From assembly GCF_902686445.1 (NCBI RefSeq), contig NC_062227.1, forward strand, positions 29,938,777 through 30,002,776: a DNA stretch of 64,000 nt, given 5' to 3'. Below the pieces are notes generated by a model. The model searched no databases and was not told where the DNA came from. It saw only the letters and a program-made list of their open reading frames with translations. Of the stretch, positions 11,830 through 22,948 are shown piece by piece. The stretch comes from Sciurus carolinensis. Lineage: Eukaryota > Chordata > Mammalia > Rodentia > Sciuridae. Position 1 is the stretch's first letter, and the number at the start of each line of letters is the position of its first letter. The position numbers and the translations under genes were made by a program.

Positions 11830-12430
11830 CTGCTCTCTGCTTCCAGTGTCTTTCTAGAGTAATGCAAGCTGAACTCTAATGCAGATCTGGCTTCATACAG
11901 CACCATTTTCCTCACCATATCCCTCAAAGTGATGAATCTAACGCTGCTGTCTCCGAGTTTCCGTGTTTTAATAGGACACGTGGGTCCTCCAACTCTCATC
12001 TGCTGTTCTCCCTACCACGAACTCTGCTCCAGGCATCCTAGCCCCTGTGCTCTGCATCAACCCCACCTGACACTGCTCTTCACAGGATTTTTACTCTGGC
12101 CATTTCTTCTGCCTGCAAAGTTTTTTTTCTCTAAATATTAGCATATCCAGCCTCTTACCTCCTTCAAGTCTTTCTTCAAATGTCACCTGGCACTCCCAGC
12201 TCTTTCACTCTGCTCCTCTTTTCCCTTTTTATAAAATATAAAATTATGTAAAATGTGTTATACACCATACTCATTTTGGATCATTTTATCCACTAACTCA
12301 TACAAGAGAACGTAAACTTCATGGGAATTTTTATTTGATTTGTTCACTTGTACAACAATGCCCACCACCATTCCAGCCATGCAACGGGTGCTGAATGCAC
12401 ATTTGTTGAGTGAATGAGCATAAAGCCAAT
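11830..12430 (+). repeat. L2 LINE 3' relic
   Basis: Degraded plus-strand L2. Signature phrases are 'ttctgcctgcaaag', 'cctccttcaagtctttcttc', 'aaatgtcacctgg' and the end pattern 'cttgtacaacaatgcccacc...aatgcacatttgttgagtga'. L2 is an ancient mammalian LINE. No ORF is left. Confidence 0.65.
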
Positions 12431-12669
12431 ACACATAAATAGTTTTCAAATGACATATTTCAAGCAGTTCTGTGGAAATCAAAAGTTCTATAATACAACA
12501 TCATCACTGGAATGATTTTCAGTAAGTATTTTAAAGAAAGCCCAGTTATAGAAAAGACATGTAAGCCAAGATGGGAAGGATGAAATGCTAGGAATTAGAG
12601 TGGTGATAGGCAAGTGTGGGGGTGAGGAAGGATATGGTAAGAAGAAGCAGAGGGAGTGGTTCCTAGAAA

Positions 12670-12893
12670 TGTGCTGGCCACCGAGTGTGGTTGCACATTC
12701 CTGTAATCCCAGCAGTTCAGGGAGGCTGATTCAGGAAGATTGCAAGTTCAAAGCCAGCCTCAGTAACTTAGCAAGGTGCTGAACAACTCAGTGAGACCCT
12801 GTCTCTAAATAAAATACAAAAAGGCCTGGGGATGTGGCTGAGTGATAAAGCATCTCTGTGTTCAAATGTTGGTACAAAAGAAAAAGTGCTGGC
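12670..12893 (+). mobile_element. B1-dID dimeric SINE
   Basis: A full dimer on the plus strand. The B1-like part opens with 'gctggccaccgagtgtggtt' and includes 'cctgtaatcccagcag' and 'gtgagaccctgtctctaaat'. The ID part is 'cctggggatgtggctgagtg', followed by an A-rich tail. Confidence 0.87.
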
Positions 12894-13034
12894 TGAAGAG
12901 TTTGGTATTTTCTAAGAGCAGAAGGAAAATGAAGCTGTGCTAGAGAATAGCAAATGAACTGGAGATCAGCATGAGATAAAACCAGAGGGGCAAGCCAGCG
13001 ACAAGCTAAAAACACAAAGGAGGAATCATTATAT

Positions 13035-13165
13035 AATCTTACGAAGAGAAATGACCAAATTTGATTTGGATCTTAAAGGTCACTCTGACTAATGCATGTT
13101 AGAATAGATTATAAGGAAGCAAGAATGGAAACAGAGAGACCAACTCAGAGACCAAAAGTAGGATC
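13035..13165 (-). repeat. L2 LINE relic
   Basis: The reversed L2 signature 'ggatcttaaaggtcactctg' and 'gaatggaaacagagagacca' is readable. It is short and diverged. Confidence 0.45.
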
Positions 13166-13922
13166 TGAGTCCTCAAAACATAATTTGCTGAGAAAACTTC
13201 ATGCACACCAAGATAAAATTATTTCCTATAACACACTGTAGTTTTTAAAGAACTTTGATATTATTATTTCAACTGAAAAATAACAGTGTATGAAGTAATT
13301 GACTCTCATCCTTGTCCATTCTAATCCAAGGGGATTAGAATATTGTTGAAGGCAAATAGTATCTTGGACTTTTTTCTAAATCATCAATCACAATGTTGGA
13401 ATAGAAACCGGAACCCACAATAAAATTCGAATACTTCACTAGTTATAATCAGTAATGCTATGCAAAGGCTAAGACTAATTTTTCAGACCAGAATCCAAAA
13501 CCACTATGTCAATTCTAAGCAGTTAGAATAAAAGTTTAGATTCAATCTCAGACATTTCAAATGAATCATCTTGACGTTTAGAGTACTCGTCTAAAGAACG
13601 ATACTAATCCTTGAGGCAGTCAGTTCAAACTCCAAAACGTCTCTATCCATCAATTTTTCCCATTGTCCCTGCCACTAGCCAGTCTAGACACAATCATCTG
13701 CCCCTTGGACTATTGTGTCTCTTAGCTGGTCCTTCTGTTTTCATTCTTGCTTCCTTATTTGGTTCCATATGTATGATTTTCTAGCATAGCTGACCTAAAG
13801 TGAATGCCAACCTAGGTCGTTATTATTGGTCCCTACAAATATTGATGTCAATCTTAATTTCATTTGTAATGCTTTGCATGATTTAGGTTCCTTTGAGAAT
13901 TATAAAGAAAATGATTTTTAAC
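13166..13922. other. Unassigned DNA
   Basis: No recognisable gene or repeat. Confidence 0.45.
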
Positions 13923-14678
13923 ATGTGTTGTCTATTTTTTTTTATTGTAAACAAATGGGATACATGTTGTTTCTCTGTACATGGCGTAAAGGCATACCAT
14001 TTGTGTAATCATAAATTTACATAGGGTAATGTTGTTTGATTCATTCTGTTATTTTTTTCCCCTTCCCCCACCCTTCCCACCCCTATTTTCCCTCTATACA
14101 GTCTTTCCTTCCTCCATTCTTGCCCCCTCCCTAACCCTAACTCTAACCCTAACATTAACCCCTCCCACCCCCCATTATGTGTCATCATCCACTTGATAGG
14201 AAGAATTAATATTGTCAAAATGGCTATACTACCAAAAGTGCTATACAGATTCAATGCAATTCCAATTAAAATCCCAATGATGTATTTTACAGAAATAGAG
14301 CAAGCAATTATGAAATTCATCTGGAAGAATAAAAAACCCAGAATAGCTAAAGCAATCCTTGGAAGAAAGAGTGAAGCAGGGGGTATCGCAATACCAGATC
14401 TTCAACTCTACTACAAAGCAATAGTAACAAAAATGGCATGGTATTGGTACCAACATAGAAAGGTGGACCAATGGTACAGAATAGAGGACACGGACACAAA
14501 CCCAAATAAATACAATTTTCTTATACTAGACAAAGGGGCCAAAAATATGCAATGGAGAAAAGATAGCCTCTTCAACAAATGGTACTGGGAGAATTGGAAA
14601 TCCATATGCAACAGAATGAAACTAAACCCATATCTCTCACCATGCACGAAACTAAACTCAAAATGTGTTGTCTATTTT
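13923..14678 (-). mobile_element. Young 5'-inverted L1 with 16-bp TSD
   Basis: The TSD 'atgtgttgtctatttt' is perfect at 13923-13938 and 14663-14678. Between the copies, 13939-14195 is L1 3' UTR with a poly-A tail on the minus strand, and 14196-14662 is ORF2 on the plus strand, so the 5' arm is inverted (twin priming). Both arms are nearly identical to the full-length copy at 47-54 kb, which points to a recent insertion. The sequence after the TSD on the minus strand gives a TTTT/AA-type L1 endonuclease site. Confidence 0.93.
14193..14662 (+). pseudogene. L1 ORF2 internal fragment (inverted arm)
   Basis: The open frame runs from '[20 protein letters not shown]' to '[10 protein letters not shown]'. 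It matches the ORF2 segment between the reverse transcriptase and the C-terminal knuckle of the full-length L1, with few substitutions. It is open throughout but holds no catalytic motif. The extra 40 or so codons to 14783 are host DNA past the TSD. Confidence 0.9.
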
Positions 14679-15886
14679 AAACTCTCAATCTCTTGTAAGT
14701 GCAGTGTTACACAGAACCTTCATATATGTGTCTGCCAAAATGATCATACGAAGTGCAATCGCCTATTAAGATGGCAGAATTAATCATCAATTGTCCATAG
14801 AATATGTGGCATTCTAACGTCCTAAAAAGATAGTGGAGAGTTTTCCAGAATATGAGTCAAAATAGGCAGAAGAATATGGTCTTATTTACAAAAATCCAAC
14901 ATGAACAGGTCAGATACTGGTACTGGGGAAAGAAAGGTTGAAATCTCTGTGCTGGTACTCATGTCCTTTACCGTTCTACATTTTCTGCCTCCTCTTTAAC
15001 AGATCAATAATCTGATACCTCTGGACCTCATTTTTCTCACTTACAAAGAAAAAAGTTTGGATTAGATGATGTTTCTGGTTATTGTCTATCTTGACACTCA
15101 TGGGTCTCTGAGACCCCTTTAATTACCAAATTGGGCACATTGATGAATACCCCCAAATCCCAAAGTCCAAGAAAGCAAGTCAACAAAGGCGAGAAATCCT
15201 TTTCTTCTGGATATCTTTTCGTTTTACTACTACAAAGTCTCTACAGGATCTTTGCAAACTATCAGAAAAGCAGATCAAGTATTTTCCTTTCTTCTAACTT
15301 GCCTAACAGGGAAGGAATGGAGCCAACTTTCGTGAGACCTGGAGATTATAAAATTAAGGCAGCAAATAGTTATCACTTAAAAGATATATAAAATTATAAA
15401 TATCAAGTTACTTTTTGAGAAGTAAATATTTACTTGAAATGAGGAACAAAATAAAAAATTGCAAATTTAAAATAGCTTACACTTATCACCAAATCCAGAA
15501 AATATAATGTGGTTTATTAATTGACTAATACACCTTTGCACTGCTTTTACTTACATTTTTATCTACACAACCTTTGAAAGCCTCTTTATAGGCCAATATG
15601 ACATTTTGTAATGTTTTCTATATATGGAAAAACTAATTCATTCTTTCCTCTAGAGGGCTTTACTGAAACTGAAGATAAGCGTCTTCAGCTTCACTATTAT
15701 CAGAATCATCATGTAAATTTTTTCAATTTTGCTAAATGTGATGCCTCTATCAAGATTCTTACATATTTGAATCACAAGGTTTTAGGACACTTCACATTTG
15801 CTTGTGCATCAATTAAGCAGGTGCATGTGTGGATGTGGATGTGTGTATATGCATACAAATGTACATATATCATTATATTGATTATA
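14679..15886. other. Unassigned DNA
   Basis: No recognisable gene or repeat. ORFs of 86 and 118 codons lack recognisable domains. Confidence 0.45.
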
Positions 15887-16092
15887 TTGAATATACAGAA
15901 ATATGATTATATGGGTAATTTATTCTTATTCAATAATTATATCATTAGATCAAGAGTTCATTTATGAATTTATGCTATTTTTTTCTTTTCTTCTGAATGA
16001 ATTAATCTTTTGTTTTTTGGTTTTTTTTTTTTTGGTACCAGGAATCGAACCCAGGAGTGTTCAACCACTGAGTCGTATCCCCAGCCCTTTTT
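15887..16092. repeat. Left copy of ~200-bp flanking duplication, incl. partial SINE
   Basis: This stretch aligns with 23679-23878 at roughly three in four bases by eye. Shared blocks include 'ttcttctgaatgaat' and the interrupted 'tattcaataat(t/c)atat'. It ends with a T-run and the first ~65 bases of a reversed ID unit ('ggtaccaggaatcgaaccca' to 'tatccccagccc'). It ends exactly where the L1 poly-T starts, as expected of a target-site duplication. Confidence 0.75.
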
Positions 16093-16656
16093 ATTTTATT
16101 TATTTATTTCCCACATTTTAATTGGTGCATTATAGTTGTACATATTGATGGGATTTGTTGTTACATATTTGTACCTGCACACAAAACAACAATATAATTT
16201 GGCCAATATCACTCCCCAGCATTTCCCCACCTCCCATCCCTTTGTCCCTTTCCTCTGTTTATCTCCCTTTGATTTTTAAGAGATCCACCTCTACCTTTGT
16301 TTTCCTTTTTTCTCTCTAGTTTCCACATATGAGAGAAAACATGCAACCTTTAACCTTCTGAGTTTGACTTATTTTGCTTGACGTGATGGTCTCTAGTTCT
16401 AACCATTTTCCTGCAAATGACATAATTTCATTTTTCTTTATGGTTGAATAAAACTCCACTGTGTACATATACCACATTTTCTTTAAACATTCACCTATTG
16501 ATGGACACCTAGGCTGGTTCCATAGTTTGGCTATTGTGAATTGTACTGCTATAAACAAGGGTATGCATGTATCACTATAGTAAGACGACTTTAATTCTTC
16601 AGGATATATGCCAAGGAGTGGTACAGCTGGTTCATGTGGTGGTTCCATGCCTAGTC
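16093..16656 (-). mobile_element. Old L1, 3' part (split element)
   Basis: On the minus strand this is an L1 3' UTR and ORF2 3' end. The reversed poly-A is 'ttttattttatttatttatt'. The 3' UTR type is 'aattggtgcattatagttg', and ORF2 peptides such as '[18 protein letters not shown]' are visible. L1 homology stops at 'ccatgcctag' and resumes in register at 22949 ('tagtcttttgaggaacctcc'), so a 6.3-kb insertion split it. Stops disrupt the frame. Confidence 0.85.
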
Positions 16657-16673
16657 TTTTTTTTTTTTTTTTT
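16657..16673. repeat. Poly-T (reversed poly-A tail of inserted L1)
   Basis: A 17-base T run directly after the TSD motif 'tagtc'. On the minus strand it follows 'aacagtaaaagatttattat', where AGTAAA could serve as a variant poly(A) signal. It marks the 3' end of the whole inserted unit, 1.4 kb beyond the end of L1 homology. Confidence 0.75.
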
Positions 16674-18057
16674 CTTATAATAAATCTTTTACTGTTTCCC
16701 ACATCACATGTTTGCTGAAGAAATAATACATGTCATTCAGACTAAGGGTTATTGTAGACTGCTGAGGGAAACATGAAATTCTGGAGGTTTCAGCAGTACT
16801 GTGAAACCCAGAAATATGGAAAGTGTAAAACTTAGAAAAGGATGTAATATATGACTAATGATGCCTCTTGGAATACCTTTGGAACCCATATTTGCTGTTG
16901 TGATCACTAGATTCATTTAAGCTACAGGAGTTGAAAAGCAGTACCCTTGTAAGTGAAAAACACCTCTGAGTTCTTTAAATGTGGTTGTAATTTAAGTTCT
17001 AAAGGCTTTTACCCTTTTGATCATTCTTCATACTTCTGGAAATGTGGTCAACTTCATGATCATATAATCTACAGTTTCTGGAAAACATATTTTGCACCTC
17101 CACATCTGTAGCTAACACTGGGACAGAACAGAAACTTAATTGATCCTAGATGTCAATCAAAAGAAAGTTCTGGAGAAAGTTTGCTGTTCTCAGAATTGTC
17201 CAGCCACTGATTAAGGCCCAGGCCATGGAATAGAATAGTCAACCAAGAGGCTGCATGTCCAAATATTGGAAAATCTTTTCATGTACTATGCCAAGTGCAA
17301 AATTAACTGAATTCCACAAAGTTAATTCCTTAATCCACCTCTCCACTTCTGGAGGGAAACAGATATTTTGGATATTTTGACATTTTTTAGACAGATGATT
17401 CCAGGTTTTTCTTTCTTAAGCACCTTAACAAGAAATTTTGCTCTTCTGGCTTAGTAAAACATAATTTCACAATGCTTCAGAAAAGCTTACCTGACAATTT
17501 CTTTGCAAAAAAAGGCATATGTATATGATTTGGATTACTAATCACCAGAATAGCATTTGGTGACTCAACATAATCAGGTAGTCCATTTCTTTCCAATAAT
17601 AGTACTCTTCCTTCCTTAATATTGGGTTTTACCAACCAGTTCTCTGTTCTCCAATGATGATGGACCACTTGATATGGAATCAATGTTCCCATTCCCAGGT
17701 AAAATGTCTGACTTAAGAGATTTATGGATGAAAAAAGATCAATATATAAACCACAGGATTCTCCAGTGTACAAGAAAATCAAGCAGGGCAAGACTTGGGT
17801 CCCATGCTAACCTATTTATGGTTTCTACTTGTGTCTCTGAAACTCATGTGTTTCTTGATGCCCTGTTTAGAGTTCCCTTTCTGGCAAGTGAGGCCCACTA
17901 GGAGCATGGGTCAGTGCATCTTCACAATGTCCCAGATGGTCTCACTGATCCTACTGCTTCTCAGTTGTAGTTCAGGGAAGACCTCTGCAGGGACTTTGTG
18001 CCTTATGACTACTGGGGCTTTTGCTGGAGGGAAACGGCTGTATCTCTACATTGCTCT
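16674..18057 (-). mobile_element. Candidate L1 3'-transduced sequence (1.4 kb, non-L1)
   Basis: This unique-looking DNA lies between the L1 3' end (18058) and a poly-T run at a TSD (16657). The poly-A tail sits at its far end, and the old L1 resumes on the other side of the L1 5' end. The simplest reading is that L1 transcription ran past a weak poly(A) signal and carried 1.38 kb of source-locus flank. The minus strand contains an exon-like open segment (17491-17707). Confidence 0.65.
17491..17707 (-). other. Candidate exon with splice-site-like borders
   Basis: On the minus strand a pyrimidine-rich stretch ending 'ctcttaagtcag' precedes a 217-nt segment, which ends 'attgtcag' followed by 'gtaagc', a strong donor match. 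One frame is open through the whole segment (peptide includes 'MGTLIPYQVV' and 'NGLPDYVESPNAIL'). The enclosing ORF is 104 codons (17477-17791). I do not recognise the protein. It may be an exon copied from another gene, or a chance open frame. Confidence 0.4.
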
Positions 18058-18329
18058 AATTAGTTATACATGAGAGTAGAATGCATTTTGACACATTGTA
18101 CACACATGGAGCATAACTTCTCATTCCTCTGGCAGTACATGGTGCAGAGTCACACTGGAAGGGTAATGATGCATGTATACAGGATAAACATGTTGGTCTC
18201 ATTTCACTGTCCTTCCCACCTCACATTCCCTCCCCTCCCCTCACTCCTCTCGGTAAAATCTAAAGTTCCTTCATTCTTCCCTACCTCCTCCTCCATTGTG
18301 GATCATCATCCACTTATCAGAGAAAACAT

Positions 18330-21300
18330 TCAACCTTTGGATTTTTGGATCTGACTTATATCACTTAACATGATATTCTCTAGTTCCATCTATTTACCTG
18401 CAAATACCATAATTTCATTCTTCGTAGCTGACTAATATTCCATTGTGTATATATACCACATTGGATTTATCCATTCATCTGTTCAAGGGCATCTCAGCTG
18501 GTTCCATGGTTTATTGTGAATTGAGCTGCTATAAACATTAATATGCTTGCATGACTGTAGTATGCTGAATTTAAGTCCTTTGGGTATAGAGGAGTGGGAT
18601 AGCTTGGTCAAATGGTAGTTCCATTCAAAGTTTTCTGAGGAATCTCCATACTGCCTTCCAATGTGTTTGCCCCAATTTACAGTATCACCAACAATGTATA
18701 AGTGTGCCTTTTCCCCCATATCCTCGCCAACATTTATTGTTGCTTGTATTCTTGATAATTGCCATTCTGATCGGAATGAGATGAAATCTTAATTTTGATT
18801 TGCATTTCTCTAGAGATGTTGCTAGAGATGTTGAATGTTTTTCCATATGTTAGTTGATTGATTGTATTTCTTCTTCTGTGAAGTGTCTGTTCAGTTCTTA
18901 GTCCATTTATTGGCTGGATTATTTGGGGGGGGTTTTGGTGTTTTTGAGTTATTTATATATCCTGGAGATTTGTGCTCTATCTGAGGAGCATGTGGTAAAA
19001 TTTTTCTCCCATTCTGTAGACTCTCTATTTACATTATTGATTGTTTCCTTAGAAGCTTTTTAGTTTGAATTCATCCCATTTATTGATCTTAATTTTACTT
19101 CTTATGCTTGAGGAAGCTGGTTAAGGAAGTCAGGTCCTAAACTGACATAAAGATTTGGGCCAACTTTTTTGTTCTCTTAGGCCCAGGGTCTCTGGTCTAG
19201 TGCCTAAGTATTTGATCCACTTTGAGTTGATTTTTGTGCAGGGTGAGAGATTTTATTTCATCTTACTACATATGGATTTCCAGTTTTCTCAGCCCCATTT
19301 GTTGAATAGGCTATCTTTTCTCCAAAGTATGTTTTTGGCACCTTTGTCTAGTATAGAATACCACATTAATGTGGGTTTGTCTCTGTGTCTTCTATTTTGT
19401 ACCATTGGGCTACATGTCTATTTTGGTGCCAATACCATGCCATTTTTTTTTAACTCTAGTTCTGTTATAAATAGTCTAAGGTCTGGTAGTGTGATGCCTC
19501 CTGCTTCACTCTTCTTACTGAGGATCGCTTTGACTATTCTGGGTCTCATATTTTCCCAATAAATTCCATGATTGCTTTTTCTAGTTCTATGAAGAATGTC
19601 ATTGAGATTTTAATAGGAATTGCAATAAATCTGTATAACAATTTTGGTAGAATGGCCATTTTGACAATATTAATTTGCCTATTCAAGAGCATGGGAGATC
19701 TTTCCATCTTCTAAAGTCTTATTGAATTTCTTTCTTTAGTGTTCTGTAGTTTTCATTGTAGAGGTCCTTCAGCTCCTTGTTAGACTGATTCCCAAGTATT
19801 TTATTTTATGTTTGAGGCTATTGTGAATGGCATAGTTTTCCTAATTTCTCTTGCAGTGAAGTCATCACTGATGTATACAAATGCATTTGACTTACGGGTA
19901 TTGATTTTATATCCTGCTACTTTGCTGAATTCATTTATTAGTTCTAGGAGTTTTCTGGTGGAACGTTTTTGATCTTCTAAATATAGAATCATGTTGTCAG
20001 CAAATAGTGATAGTCTGAGTTCTTCTTTTCCTATTCATATCCCTTTAATCTCTCTGATTGCTCTGGTTAGAGTTCAAGGATGATGTTGAATAGAAGTGGT
20101 GATAGAGGGCATCCTTGTATTGTTCCAGTTTTTAGAGGGAATGCTTTCAATTTTTCTCCATTTAGAATGATGTTGGCTGTGGGCTTAGCATAGAGAGCTT
20201 TTACAATGTTGAGGTATGTTCCTACTATCCCTAGTTTTTCTAGTGTTTTGAATATGAAGGTGTGCTGTATTTTTTTTCAAATCTATTGAGATGATCATAT
20301 GATTCTTGTTTTTAAGTCTATTGATGTGATGAATCAGGTTTATTGATTTCCATATGTTGAACCAACCATGCATCCCTGAAATGAACCCCACTTAATCATG
20401 GTGCACTATCTTTTTAATATGTTTTTTGTATGAGATTTGCCAGAATTTTATTGAGAATTTTTGCATCTATGTTCATGAGGGATATTGGTCTGAAGTTTTC
20501 TTTCCTTGATGTCTTTGGTTGTGATATTAGGGTGATACTAGCTTCATAGAATGAGTTTGGAAGGGTTCCCTCCTTTTCTACTTCATGGAATACTTTGAGG
20601 AGTTTTGGAATGGGTTCTTCTTTGAAGGTCTTTTAGAACTCAGCTGAGAATTCTTCTGGTTCCCAACTTTTCTTTGTTGTTAGGCTTTTGATGGCTTCTT
20701 CTATTTCATTGCTTGAAACTGATCTATTTAAATTGTGTCTGTCTTCTGATTCAGTTTGGGAGGGTCATATGTTTCTAAAAATCTGTTGATGTCTTTGAGA
20801 TATTTTATTTTATAAATTTTCAAATTACTTTCTGATTATCTTCTGTATTTCAGTAGTATCCATCATGATATTTCCTTTTACATCAAGAATTTTGGTAATT
20901 TGAGTTTATCTCTCTGTTAGTGTCCCTAAGGGTTTATCAATTTTATTTATTTTTTCAAGAACCAACTTTTCATTTTGTCAATTTTTTAACTGTTTCTTTT
21001 GTTTCAATTTCATTGATTTCAGCTCTGATTTTAACTATTTCCTATCTTCTGCTTTTGATGTTGATTTGTTCTTTTACTAGGACTTTGAGATGTAATGTTA
21101 GGTCATTTATTTTATTCTTTTAATGAATGAGCTCAGTGCAATGAACTTTCCTCTTAGCACTGCCTTCATAGTGTCCCAGAGATTCTGATATGTTTTATCA
21201 GTTTTCTTATTTCCCTCTAAGTACTTTTTATTTCCTCCCTGATTTCTTCCCTATTCATTTGTCATTCAATTAATAGCATGTTATTTAGTCTCCAGGTGTT

Positions 21301-22050
21301 TGGGTAGCTTCTATTTTTTATCATTGATTTCTAGTTTTATTCTGTTATGATCTAATAGAATGCAGGGCAGTATTTCTATATATATTTTATTGTATTTGCT
21401 GAGAGTTGCTCTTAGGCATAACATATGGTCTGTTTTAGAAAAAGATCCATGTGTTGCTGTTGTATTTACTTGATGATAGATGAAATACTCTATATATGTC
21501 TGTTACATCTAAATTATTTATTGTATTATTTAGTACTATAGTTTCTTTGTTTAGTTTTTGTTTGGAAGATCAATCCAGTGGTGAGAGAGGTATATTAATG
21601 TTACCCAGTATTATTTTGTTATGTTCTATTTGATTCTTGAAATTGAGAAGGGTTTGTTGGATGTGTGTAGATGCCCAATTGTTTGGGGCATATATATTTA
21701 CAATTGTTATGTCTCGTTGATATTTCCTTAAGCAGTATGAAATGTACTTCTTTTTCCCTTCTGACTAACTTTGGCTTGAAGTTCACTTTATCTGATATGA
21801 GGATGGAAAACCCTGCTTGTTTACACAGTCCATTAGTGATATGTTTTTTCCCAACCTTTCACTTTTAGTCTGTGGATGTCTTTTCCTAGGAGGTGAGTCT
21901 CTTGAAGGCAGCATATTGTTGGGTCTTTTTTAAAATATCCAATCTGCCTGTCTATGTCTTTTAATTGATGAGTTTAGGCCATTAACATACAGGGTTATTA
22001 TTGAGATATGATTTATATTCCTGGTTTATTTGATTTATTTGGGAGTTTTA
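18330..22050 (-). pseudogene. L1 ORF2 pseudogene
   Basis: Decayed endonuclease/reverse-transcriptase gene on the minus strand. Peptide fragments seen include '[20 protein letters not shown]' (around 19990, next to the reverse-transcriptase active-site region) and '[20 protein letters not shown]' (around 20390). The frame is broken repeatedly, so no protein is expected. Confidence 0.85.
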
Positions 22051-22133
22051 ATTTGACTTAGTTTCTCCTTTGATTATCTTCTATTGATTGACTTTTCCTT
22101 TAGTGTAGTTCCTTTCTTTGTTGGTTTTTATTT

Positions 22134-22262
22134 TTATTTTTTTTCATTTCTTCCTCGTGGAATATTTTGCTGAGAATGTTTAGGCTTTCTAGTTGTGAAT
22201 TCTGTTAACTTTTGTTTATCATGGAAGGTTTTTATTTCATCTTCAAATCTGAAGCAGTCCCA
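22134..22262 (-). pseudogene. L1 ORF1 C-terminal scrap
   Basis: It encodes 'FEDEIKTFHDKQKLTEFTTR', equivalent to the ORF1 C-terminal domain end in the full-length copy ('FDDEIRSFHDKQKLKEFTKR'). Everything upstream in ORF1 is absent. The sequence jumps directly to 5' UTR-like DNA around 22262, so about the first 260 codons were lost by deletion or splicing. Confidence 0.8.
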
Positions 22263-22948
22263 AGATCTTGATGCTGTTTCGACTTGCAGAGAGACCATCA
22301 TGGTTGCACTCACACAAAGGATAGTCCTTGCAAAGAGGCAGCCCAATGGCAGCCACTACCACACCCAGCAGAAGACCTCAGGTGCAACCAGTCCTGCAGG
22401 GGCCCCGACAGCATATCTCCAGGCCTTGGCCAGTGTTCCCAGACTGAAACGGCCATGCCCCAAGATGGCAGCGGTGGTGGCAGCTAACCTGCAGGCCCCT
22501 TGGCCCTGGACTCCCAGGCCCTAGCTGGTGTCCCAAGGTGGTGGTGGCTATGTGTAACCAAGCCTGACAGCACCCTGACAATGGACTTCTAGGCAACAGC
22601 AGCCAGCTCAAGATCAACAGGTGGATCAGTCTGCTAGCAAATGGCAGGTGATCGGTGGGTGAATGTTTGGTGGGGGGTGATGGGCTGGTGAAAGATGGGC
22701 GATGGGTAGGAAAAAGATGGGCAAACGGGCAAATGGTGGTAGGGCAATGGTGGTCAGTGAGAGGTCTGCACACAAAAGGTGGGTGATATGCTTGGCAAAA
22801 GGTGGATGAATGGGGGTGTGCCAACAACAGCAGATTGATGGACATCAAGGGCTGCCTTGCACAGCATTTCCTTTGCTTGAATCCCAAGTCACAGAGGGAC
22901 AAGGAGTGCAGCCTCCCTCTAGTCTGCCATCTTGGATCACCCTGTGAG
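22263..22948 (-). promoter_or_regulatory. L1 5' UTR, second type
   Basis: GC-richer DNA with G-rich repeats of the 'gatgggc' kind on the plus strand (22630-22760). Its outer end (22907-22935) matches the outer end of the 47-54 kb L1 at 27 of 29 bases, including a YY1-like 'caagatggc' on the minus strand (22926-22934). The rest looks unrelated to that other 5' UTR. In human L1 a YY1 site here directs accurate transcription start. Confidence 0.65.

Larger units (their letters stand above)
18058..22948 (-). mobile_element. L1 with own 5' end, ORF1 mostly deleted
   Basis: Minus-strand L1. From 5' to 3': a 5' UTR (22948 to about 22263), a C-terminal scrap of ORF1 (22262-22134), a long decayed ORF2 (about 22050-18350) and a 3' UTR ending in 'catgtataactaattagag'. 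Together with 16657-18057 it forms one insertion in an older L1, flanked by 'tagtctttt' (16652-16660 and 22949-22957). It is more decayed than the 47-kb copy, with many stops and indels. Confidence 0.85.

Noticed and set aside
12820..12880. tRNA gene
   Set aside because: The A- and B-box-like text belongs to the ID half of a SINE; there is no complete cloverleaf. The same holds for 1837, 8620, 39729 and 43490.
14129..14162. Interstitial telomere / chromosome-fusion site
   Set aside because: The CCCTAA units are part of the G-rich L1 3' UTR tract between a TSD and the inverted arm, so they arrived with the L1.
22378..22902. 174-codon minus-strand ORF
   Set aside because: It lies wholly in an L1 5' UTR, has no recognisable domain, and its frame is not kept at the join with ORF1.
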